This document shows, one piece after another, positions 36,612 through 43,509 of a DNA stretch of 64,000 bases. Position 1 is the first letter of the stretch. Each line of letters starts with the position of its first letter. Under the pieces are notes generated by a model. It saw nothing but the letters and a program-made list of their open reading frames with translations. It had not been told where the DNA came from and did not search any database. This DNA is from Chloroflexota bacterium. Lineage in GTDB: Bacteria > Chloroflexota > UBA6077 > JACCZL01. The stretch covers positions 93,046-157,045 of the forward strand of contig JADLFM010000205.1 of assembly GCA_020845495.1 (NCBI GenBank), written 5' to 3'. The translations under genes were made by a program, and so were the position numbers.

Positions 36612-38474
36612 TTAGAACAACAACTCGAAGACGGCGTACACGAGCGCCATGGGGATCATCATGAAGACGACGGCCAGCCCGGTTGCCAGCACCACCGCAA
36701 TACTCATCAGCACCGCGATCAGCAGCCCCAGCGGGCCAAGAACCACGGCCATCAGGGCCTTTTGCGAGGATGACATGCTCTGCTGGTTCACCGGATCTGC
36801 GACGTGCGCGCCGAGGGCGCGGAGGCGTTCCAGGCGCTTTTCCAGTGGCGGGTGGGGATCGATCCAGCCAAAGGTGCTCAACTCTGAGTCCGCCGATTGC
36901 GTGGACCGGCCGCTTGCCTGATCGGCGGACTTGCCGCCACGGCGCTCGCGTTCGGCGTCGGCGATCGCGCCGGCAGCGGCCAGCCGCTCGACCAGCGAGC
37001 CCCCGCCGGTCATTTCTTGACGTAGCCTGGCCGCCAACTCGGCATCCTCACGTCGTGCCGCCAGGCCGCCGCCGACCACGAACAGGTGTGACGCCCATTC
37101 GCCGCCGGGGATGCCGCCGCCACGCATGAGGAGCTCGCTCAGACCACGTGCAATACCGTCCGGGTTGCGGGTAAGCTGCACCGCCGTCGCGTCGGCAAGA
37201 TAGCGGCGAGTGCGCCAGGTCCAGGCTAGCAGCGGACTCAGCACTCCCAGAATCAACAGGCTCATCGCGGTCCTCGCCATACCGCCGGCCGCCCAGATCG
37301 GAAACAGCCCGTAAACTCGGATCTTCATGAGCAGCCCTCGGACGCCGCCCGGCATCCGCTGCTTCTCCGCGTCGGAGCCGAGGACGGCGTCGACGTCCGA
37401 CATGTCGACATCGGTAGTACGATTGCTGAGGAGTCGGGCGGTTGCTTCGGCCTGTTCCTGCTCGCTCGACCCATGCCGCCCGAGCAGGAACAGGATCAGT
37501 CGTCCGAGCGTCGCACGAGCCGAGGCGCTGATCGGCGCGTCGAGGATGGTGTAGACCAGCCCGAAGGTGCGAAAGATCGTCACCATCATCAGCGCGATAC
37601 CGAGATCGCCGTTGCCAATCGAGGCGATCAAGTGTCCCAGTACACCCTGGGTCTCGTCGCGGTCCATCTCGTCGAGCATCCGCCGCGACACCACGACCAC
37701 CGCGTCGTCTGGACCGGACCCGACGGCGGCCGCGTTGGCAACGACCCCGTCGAGCAGCATGACGCGGGGAGCCGGCAGGCCGGCGGCCACCGCCATCTCC
37801 TCGACGACGTTGACCAACTGGCGCTCTTCCAGATCGGTCAGGCGCGGCTCGCGCGCCCCGAGGCCGAGCAGGATGCCGCCAACGCCGGCGCGTGCGAACG
37901 CTCGCCGCAGCAGGATCCAGATGGCCAGCATCGTCACGATGCCGGGCAACAGGATTGCCAGGATGCCGGCGATTAGCGGCAGGATGTGCTCTGGCGCCGG
38001 TGGCCAGCGCTCCTCTTCCACGACAACCATGATGGCGCCGATGCTTCCGGCAACCGTCCGGTAGAAGCGCGGCACTTCCGGTGAGAGCGGGATCGCGTAG
38101 CTCATCGCCTTGGTCAGCAGCACGATCGCCAGATACACGAGCGGCGTCACCACCAGGCAGAGCGGCAGTCCGGCCAGGATGACGGCGACGACACCCAGGA
38201 TCGACAAGCGCCAGGTCTGGCGTCGGCGGCGGGCCTGCTCGGCAAAGAAGCTCACCCGGTCGACTGGCCCGGCGATGCTCGCCCAGCCACCGTCGCGGTG
38301 AGCGCGGGACGTATGGGCCTGGGAAGCGTCGTGCGTGGGGGAGCCGAGGTGCTCGGCTTGCTCGCGGGCGGCGCGGTCGACGCGTACGGCCTCGCCCGCC
38401 CCCATGGCTGGATTGGCGCGCACCGCCCATGGGTTAGGAGTGGGCGCCTCGTCGTCGATCGTCTCGCCACTCAT
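36612..38474 (-). CDS. M48/HtpX-like membrane protein without zinc ligands
   Basis: A 620-residue membrane protein with the layout of M48 peptidases: two N-terminal membrane segments, EERQLVNVVEEMAVAAGLPA, RVMLLDGVVANAAAVGSGPD, and a C-terminal WIDPHPPLEKRLERLRALG. However, the HExxH motif is HLIAS (in GVLGHLIASIGNGDLG, residues 281-285), losing Glu and the second His. The third-ligand segment usually REYLAD is RRYLADATAVQLTRNPDG, losing its Glu. It should not bind zinc or cleave proteins. It is longer than HtpX, with a low-complexity N-terminus and a large loop. ATG 38474 is chosen over 38564. It probably works with LemA as a non-catalytic membrane scaffold. Confidence 0.85.
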   Translation of the reverse strand: MSGETIDDEAPTPNPWAVRANPAMGAGEAVRVDRAAREQAEHLGSPTHDASQAHTSRAHRDGGWASIAGPVDRVSFFAEQARRRRQTWRLSILGVVAVILAGLPLCLVVTPLVYLAIVLLTKAMSYAIPLSPEVPRFYRTVAGSIGAIMVVVEEERWPPAPEHILPLIAGILAILLPGIVTMLAIWILLRRAFARAGVGGILLGLGAREPRLTDLEERQLVNVVEEMAVAAGLPAPRVMLLDGVVANAAAVGSGPDDAVVVVSRRMLDEMDRDETQGVLGHLIASIGNGDLGIALMMVTIFRTFGLVYTILDAPISASARATLGRLILFLLGRHGSSEQEQAEATARLLSNRTTDVDMSDVDAVLGSDAEKQRMPGGVRGLLMKIRVYGLFPIWAAGGMARTAMSLLILGVLSPLLAWTWRTRRYLADATAVQLTRNPDGIARGLSELLMRGGGIPGGEWASHLFVVGGGLAARREDAELAARLRQEMTGGGSLVERLAAAGAIADAERERRGGKSADQASGRSTQSADSELSTFGWIDPHPPLEKRLERLRALGAHVADPVNQQSMSSSQKALMAVVLGPLGLLIAVLMSIAVVLATGLAVVFMMIPMALVYAVFELLF

Positions 38475-38812
38475 CCTCTGGCTCCCGTCAGTTCTCCGGC
38501 CCTCCATCGGACCGACGCCAATCAGATCGTTCTCGCTTGCCAGGGCACTCCCACGGATTACCACGGTAGATACGGGTTACCACGGCGGAGGATGGCCCAT
38601 GTGTCGTGGCCATCCTCCGCCGCGTATGGTCAGGGTACATCCTTCCTTGACGAGCGGGCTGTCAGTTCGGTGACGTTTCGGGCGCTCGCTCGGCATCAGG
38701 CCACGCGCTCTGCCCGAGCGCGACGCTGGCCGTTGGACGGCCCTGCCGCCTGACATCGCCTTGCACGATCCGCCGGGCTTCACCGCCGGTGACGCCACAC
38801 ACGGCCTGCCAA
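38475..38812. other. Spacer with strong terminator hairpin
   Basis: A 338-base gap between the methyltransferase stop and the M48-like start, both on the minus strand. It holds a 15-bp-arm hairpin at 38583-38622, which would end methyltransferase transcription and separate the two units. No gene supported. Confidence 0.6.
38583..38622. terminator. Strong hairpin, probable terminator of the methyltransferase gene
   Basis: Perfect 15-bp arms CGGCGGAGGATGGCC (38583-38597) and GGCCATCCTCCGCCG (38608-38622), ten-base loop. It lies 190 bases beyond the methyltransferase stop on the minus strand. Confidence 0.65.
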
Positions 38813-39595
38813 TCAGGCCAATTGGCGAAGCCGCATGAGCATAACATCTGCGCCATGCGGGCGCGACGGTAACCATTCGCGGCCGAGGAGCGTTAGTCTC
38901 ATCTCACGCGCCAATGATAGGAACGCCTCGGTGTGGGGCCGGCCGGGGTCGGCCAGCCAGGCGCCCCCGCCGGGAGCCAGGTGTCGAGCCAGAAAGACGG
39001 CGACTGGGCGTACGTTGCGCTGCTCGTAGAGTACGTCCGCTGCGAGGATCAGATCAAACGATCCGAGGAGAGGCGGCATGCGCCAGTCGCCCGTGACGAA
39101 CTGGAAGGCAGCGGGTGGCTGTCCCTGTGCCCGTGCGCTCGCCGTCACGATTTCGATGGCACGCGGCTCCCAATCGAAGAAGGTGACGTGCGCGCCAAGG
39201 CCAGCGGCGGCAAAGCCACACGCCCCGACGCCGCAGCCAAGGTCGAGGACCCGCCAGCCGGCGAGCGGGGCAGCGTTGGAGGTCTCGCCGGAGAGCAGGT
39301 ACGCTGCCAGCGAGTCGGCGGCCGGCCAGAGCGCCGCGAAGTACGGCATTCGCTCGTCGGTGCGGGCGAACTCGCCGGGCGAGATGGCATCGAAGAGGTC
39401 GTCAAGCGAGCAATCGGGTACCCAGAATCCGATAGTGCGGGCCTCCCCCGCGCCATCTGGCCGGCCGACTCGGACCGCGTCGAGCACGTGCCAGCGGAGC
39501 GGCAGATCGTCGCCGGTCCGCTGCCCGACAGGCAGCCCCCGGTTGGCACCATCCGTCTCGCCGGCCTCGTGCGGGCCGTCATGGCGGGCTGTCAT
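38813..39595 (-). CDS. Class I SAM-dependent methyltransferase, METTL/PrmA-like
   Basis: A 260-residue methyltransferase. The SAM-binding loop is VLDLGCGVGACGFAAAGLGA; acidic post-strand residue in FFDWEPRAIEI; FDLILAADVLYEQRNV is the motif IV region. This resembles the Methyltransf_16 (protein-lysine or nicotinamide N-methyltransferase-like) group more than small-molecule methyltransferases, but the substrate is unknown. Around the start codon, GTCATGGCGGGC-like units are repeated (39579-39608), giving several overlapping ATGs; the 39595 start is used. It lies 129 bases from the aldo/keto reductase gene on the same strand. Confidence 0.82.
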   Translation of the reverse strand: MTARHDGPHEAGETDGANRGLPVGQRTGDDLPLRWHVLDAVRVGRPDGAGEARTIGFWVPDCSLDDLFDAISPGEFARTDERMPYFAALWPAADSLAAYLLSGETSNAAPLAGWRVLDLGCGVGACGFAAAGLGAHVTFFDWEPRAIEIVTASARAQGQPPAAFQFVTGDWRMPPLLGSFDLILAADVLYEQRNVRPVAVFLARHLAPGGGAWLADPGRPHTEAFLSLAREMRLTLLGREWLPSRPHGADVMLMRLRQLA

Positions 39596-39724
39596 GGCGG
39601 GCCGTCATTGTCGTGGCAGCACGACATCTGGCCGTCTCCTGCCGAGTCAGCGCGTCGCTCCCTTCAGCGCCCGGCGATCTCGTAGCGCCCGATACCCAGG
39701 CCGGTCGGTGGCCTCCTGGCCAAC

Positions 39725-40711
39725 CTACCCGGCGGCCAGGCCGACCACTCGCTGGACGGCGTCTGGTGAGAGCGGACCGTGCTCGGCCCAGCGCAACACG
39801 TCTTCGAGCTGAGACAGGTCCGAGGCGCCGACGAGCGCCGTCGAGAGACCGGGCAGGCTCAGCACGAGTCGATACGACAGCGCGGCCGGGCTTTCCACCC
39901 CAAGCTCGTCGGAGAGCGCCCGCAGGGCGCGCGCCCGTTCCAGGTCGGAGCGGTAGGTGCCGCCAGACACCAGCGCCGAGCCGGGATCGCCGGCATTTTG
40001 GTGACGCGCCTCGGGCGGGGTGCCGGTGAGTGCACCGGCCGCCAGCACTCGGATCGCGATGGTGCCCAGCCCGGCCGCCGCCGCTGTGCTGAGCAGGCCG
40101 TCGAAGTTCTGCGAGCCGGCCCGTTCGACCGGCCAGCCGGCCGAGGGATTCAGCGCGTTGACGTAGCACTGCACGGTGTCGAAGCGGCCGGACTCGACGA
40201 CGCGCGTCACGGCGGCCGTCTCACCCAGGCCGGTGATGCCGATGAAGCGGGTCAGACCGGCGTCGCGGACGGCGGCGAGCCCGTCGGCAACCGGGCCGAC
40301 CACGTCTTCGACGGAAAGCGCCCCCTGATTGCCCGACACGTCCACGCCGATCCGATTGTGCAGTTGGAAGAGGTCGACACGCTCCGTGCCGAGACGGCGC
40401 AAACTCTCTTCCAGGTGACGGCGAATCTGCGCCGGTGCATCGGCGACGTCCTCGGGATCGAGGCGAAACTTCGTACCGAGGTACACATCCGCGCCAACCT
40501 CGCGCAGGAGCGGCCCGATGGTCTCCTCGGAGCGGCCGTCGCCGTACGATGCAGCGGTGTCGAAGTAGGTAATGCCGGCTTCGATGGCGCGCTCAACTGC
40601 ACGCCGCTGCTCGTCGCCTGCGCCGCGCACCATCAGCCCGCCGATGCTGCCACACCCGAATCCGAGCGCCGATACGCGCACGCCGGTGCGCCCGAGATCT
40701 CGGTACTCCAT
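39725..40711 (-). CDS. Aldo/keto reductase
   Basis: A 328-residue NADPH-dependent oxidoreductase of the AKR superfamily. It starts MEYRDLGRTGVRVSALGFGC. Catalytic tetrad: Asp and Tyr in ITYFDTAASYGDGRSE, Lys in YLGTKFRLD, and His in DLFQLHNRIGV. Phosphate-binding tail region is LSTALVGASDLSQLED. Many members reduce sugar-derived or xenobiotic aldehydes and ketones. Probably co-transcribed with the downstream methyltransferase. Confidence 0.93.
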   Translation of the reverse strand: MEYRDLGRTGVRVSALGFGCGSIGGLMVRGAGDEQRRAVERAIEAGITYFDTAASYGDGRSEETIGPLLREVGADVYLGTKFRLDPEDVADAPAQIRRHLEESLRRLGTERVDLFQLHNRIGVDVSGNQGALSVEDVVGPVADGLAAVRDAGLTRFIGITGLGETAAVTRVVESGRFDTVQCYVNALNPSAGWPVERAGSQNFDGLLSTAAAAGLGTIAIRVLAAGALTGTPPEARHQNAGDPGSALVSGGTYRSDLERARALRALSDELGVESPAALSYRLVLSLPGLSTALVGASDLSQLEDVLRWAEHGPLSPDAVQRVVGLAAG

Positions 40712-40819
40712 CGGACCCCTCCCGCCACGCTGGCCAACGTCGGGCCGAGACGTTCGCTCGCGCCCTCATCATGCGAGCGCCGTCGCCCGCCCCGGACGAT
40801 TGTAGCCCCGGCGGTGGAG

Positions 40820-40895
40820 CCCCCTCACCCCGGGCTGCCCCCTCACCCCCCAGCCTCTGTACCCGCACGCGGGAGAAGGGGCCAGGGGGTAAGAG
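40820..40895 (-). repeat. REP-like intergenic palindrome, copy 2
   Basis: Read on the minus strand it contains CCCCTTCTCCCGCGTGCGGG, then CAGAGGCTGGGGGGTGAGGG. The blocks and order match copy 1 at 8975-9014 and resemble 60241-60287. It lies in the 198-base spacer between the reductase and the VWA gene and could fold into a GC-rich hairpin (CCCGCACGCGGG). Confidence 0.6.
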
Positions 40896-40909
40896 GATAC
40901 GGCCACTCG

Positions 40910-42163
40910 TCACGACCGCCGATAATCCGAGCGCATCCGGCTCATACGGTAGGCGGCAAACGTCGTCTCCTTCATCATCGGCGCGGCCATCGCGACCGCC
41001 GCGTGCTGGTGAAGCTCGCGGAGGGAGCGGATCGCCTCGGCGAGCTCTTCGTCCGAGCCGGCGTAGCTCGCGATCCGCTCGGCCGTGCGTGCGAGGACGC
41101 GCTGCGCCTCGTCGTACCGCCCTTCGCGGTTCAGGCGAATTGCCTCCTGCTTCGCCCGCGCGGCGTAGAGCAGGCCGGTCGCCTTCTGGACGGCGAACAC
41201 GTGCCGCTGCGCGTCGACCTCGCCGTCAGAGGCATGGCGCAGTTCGAGGGCCGGGAACGCCTGCTCGCGCCCCCGCTCCAGGTCCGGCTCACGGTACATG
41301 AGCACCGCCTGGAGCGGCGCCGTTGTCCCGGCCGCTGCCGGCGTCGAGGTCACCTTCGCAACCAGCGACTTCTGCTCGCGGCTGCACAAGTCGCCGATCC
41401 GGACCCGCACGCCATCCGGGATCGGCTCGCTCGGGATGTCGTTCAGGATCGAGAGCGCGGCTCCCGGCGCCCGTAGCTCGACCACGACTTCACGCGCGAC
41501 GATCTCGAGGAGTCCGCCAAGCTCCTGGCTGAAGGCCGGGGCCAGATCGTCGGCCGAGCGCAGGTAATAGTAGTTCCCGCCTCCCTTGTCGGCCATCGCC
41601 TGGAGCAGGTCCTCGTTGTAGTCGTCGCCCATCCCGAAGGTGGTGGTGCTCACGCCGCGCTGCCGAAGCTCGGCCGCGTGGGTGCACAACTGCTCCTGAT
41701 CGACGATCCCGACGTTGGCGAGGCCATCGGTCAGGAGCAGCACCCGGTCGATGGTGCCGTGTCCCTGCTTCTCGGCTACCTCTCGGCAGCCCTCCAGCCA
41801 GCCGCCGCTCAGGTTCGTCGAGCCGCCGCTATGAATCCCCCGGATCAACCGCTCGAGGTCGGCCTTAGCAGCCGGCGTAGCCTTCCGCGAGGGCGCCACC
41901 ACACTCACCTCGTCGTCGTAGGCGATGATGGCGACGCGGTCCTCGTCCTGCAACTGCCGAATCAGGAGCGCCGCCGCATCGCGGGCCAGCGCCAGTTTCG
42001 CGCCGGCCATCGAGCCGCTGCGATCGAGCACGAGCGCGAGGTTGAGGGGCTGGCGCGGACGGCGGATCTGCAAGGCCGGCGCCGCGATCTCCAGCAGCGC
42101 GTAGCGGGTCGAGGCGGCGCGAGTGCGGACCAGTGGTCGATCGAAGGTTGCTTGAAGCTCCAT
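40910..42163 (-). CDS. VWA domain protein
   Basis: A 417-residue protein beginning MELQATFDRPLVRTRAA. The von Willebrand A domain follows at once, with a complete metal-ion-dependent adhesion site: DRSGSMAG (DxSxS), the Thr of SGGSTNLSGG and the Asp of LLLTDGLANVG. A beta-sandwich and a C-terminal helical region follow (LYAARAKQEAIRLNREGRYD). No signal peptide, so probably cytoplasmic. ATG 42163 is chosen; the frame stays open to 42310. A MerR-type gene lies 251 bases upstream on the same strand, which suggests a shared system, as VWA proteins often act in protein-complex assembly. Confidence 0.88.
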   Translation of the reverse strand: MELQATFDRPLVRTRAASTRYALLEIAAPALQIRRPRQPLNLALVLDRSGSMAGAKLALARDAAALLIRQLQDEDRVAIIAYDDEVSVVAPSRKATPAAKADLERLIRGIHSGGSTNLSGGWLEGCREVAEKQGHGTIDRVLLLTDGLANVGIVDQEQLCTHAAELRQRGVSTTTFGMGDDYNEDLLQAMADKGGGNYYYLRSADDLAPAFSQELGGLLEIVAREVVVELRAPGAALSILNDIPSEPIPDGVRVRIGDLCSREQKSLVAKVTSTPAAAGTTAPLQAVLMYREPDLERGREQAFPALELRHASDGEVDAQRHVFAVQKATGLLYAARAKQEAIRLNREGRYDEAQRVLARTAERIASYAGSDEELAEAIRSLRELHQHAAVAMAAPMMKETTFAAYRMSRMRSDYRRS

Positions 42164-42414
42164 CGTGGTACTCCTGTTCTCCGCATAGCGTGGATGACGC
42201 GGCAGCCAGCCGCGACGACGACGCGCCGCCGCGTTCGGAGGCGCACACCGCCCGGTCTTCCTGGGCCGGCAACGGGTGGTTGGGTCGGGGTGTCGCCCCG
42301 GATCGGGCACGGATGGGTCGCGGCTCCCGGCGACGTTCTGACGCCCGCACCTGGTGGTGAGCTCCCGCCTCGGTCGGCGTCTCTCGCCGCACTCGGCTCT
42401 CGGGTGCGGCGGAG

Positions 42415-43344
42415 CTAGTCGCGGAGGATGCGTCGCAGCGCGTCGACCATCCGCGCGATCCTTCGCCGAGCGCCCGGAGACGTCCCCTGTCGAACGTGGA
42501 GCTCCACTTCATCCGAGATTCGCAGCCGCTCCCAGGTCTGGGCGCTCGGCATGGGAGGTGATGGCGCGACCGTTGGTTCAGGGAACGTGTCCAGGCGGGG
42601 AGCGGCTGGCGCAACCTCGTCAGCCAGCGTTGGTGGATCCGGAACAGCACGCGCGCTGGGCACGACCCGCCCAGGTGACGCGTCTACCGGCGGCTCCGGA
42701 GGCAATGGCGCGGGACGCTGTGGCGCGGGATGCTGTGGCGCGGCCAGCCATGGCGTGGCGAACGCCGAAGGCGCCGCTGGCTCGCCCTCCACCTCGTCAT
42801 AGCCTGCATCGGGACCGGTAGCCCCGCGCAGCGACGCGGCGTCGGGCGCTACGGAGTCAGGCACGGCAGCGTCAGGAATGGCGGGCGCGGGCGCCACCCT
42901 TGGGGAAGACACCGGCGGCGGCACCGGTGGCGGCACCGGCAGCGCGCAGAACGACGGTTTCTCCGTGCGCCGGAAGCGACCAGCCCGGTCTGACCGGCGC
43001 GAGTCGCTCCGGCCCGCGTCGGCCGTACGCGGGCCGAGCACCTGACGCAGGTAGGCCCGCGCGTCGTCCGGCGGAGCCGGCTCCCGCGGTGCGTCGAGCA
43101 GGGCCAGGATCTCGCCCGTGCTCAGCCCCTCCAGCCGCCGTCGGATCTCGGCGAGCGGCAGGAACTCGTCCTTCAGGCGGCGGATCAACTCCAGGCGCGC
43201 CAGGTGCTCCACACCGTACGTCGAGGCCGGCCCGCCGCCCTCGGGTGGAGGGAGCAGCCCTTCGCTGACGTAGTAGTAGACCGTCCGAGGGGTGACCCCC
43301 GTCCGATCCGCCAGTTCCTTCACACTGTACCGCTCGTCCGCCAT
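42415..43344 (-). CDS. MerR family regulator with long disordered linker
   Basis: A 309-residue protein. The N-terminal MerR winged helix-turn-helix is YSVKELADRTGVTPRTVYYY, with the wing EGLLPPPEGGGPASTYG and the start of the dimerisation helix (LIRRLKDEFLPLAEIRRRLE). Residues ~125-265 are proline/alanine-rich and probably disordered. The last ~40 residues (WERLRISDEVELHVRQG, then ARRRIARMVDALRRIL) look like a folded helix pair, perhaps a partner-binding tail. There is no Cys-based metal site of MerR. The promoter at 43354-43382 puts the transcription start almost on the ATG. Probably regulates itself and the VWA gene. Confidence 0.85.
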   Translation of the reverse strand: MADERYSVKELADRTGVTPRTVYYYVSEGLLPPPEGGGPASTYGVEHLARLELIRRLKDEFLPLAEIRRRLEGLSTGEILALLDAPREPAPPDDARAYLRQVLGPRTADAGRSDSRRSDRAGRFRRTEKPSFCALPVPPPVPPPVSSPRVAPAPAIPDAAVPDSVAPDAASLRGATGPDAGYDEVEGEPAAPSAFATPWLAAPQHPAPQRPAPLPPEPPVDASPGRVVPSARAVPDPPTLADEVAPAAPRLDTFPEPTVAPSPPMPSAQTWERLRISDEVELHVRQGTSPGARRRIARMVDALRRILRD

Positions 43345-43353
43345 CGTGAATGC

Positions 43354-43382
43354 ATCGTAACACTACTACGTCACACTGTCAA
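43354..43382 (-). promoter_or_regulatory. merR-type gene promoter giving a near-leaderless mRNA
   Basis: On the minus strand: -35 TTGACA (43382-43377), 17-base spacer, -10 TACGAT (43359-43354). Only nine bases separate the -10 box from the ATG at 43344, so the mRNA would have no or almost no leader. The surrounding 43345-43395 stretch is clearly AT-richer than its flanks. Confidence 0.75.
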
Positions 43383-43452
43383 GATATAGCCGTGAAGCCG
43401 TATCCGTCCAAGAGGGCTGGCCCGGGTGACTGGCCGGCTACGGAGCCGGAGC

Positions 43453-43481
43453 TTCAAGGCCCGTCGAATGGACCGTATAAT
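43453..43481 (+). promoter_or_regulatory. Promoter of the AceE-type gene
   Basis: A consensus -10 TATAAT (43476-43481) with TTCAAG (43453-43458) 17 bases upstream as a weak -35. The expected start near 43488 gives a leader of about 22 bases carrying GGAGG (43500-43504) five bases before the ATG at 43510. Confidence 0.65.
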
Positions 43482-43509
43482 CGGAGGAGGCGACCGAGCG
43501 GAGGCGACG

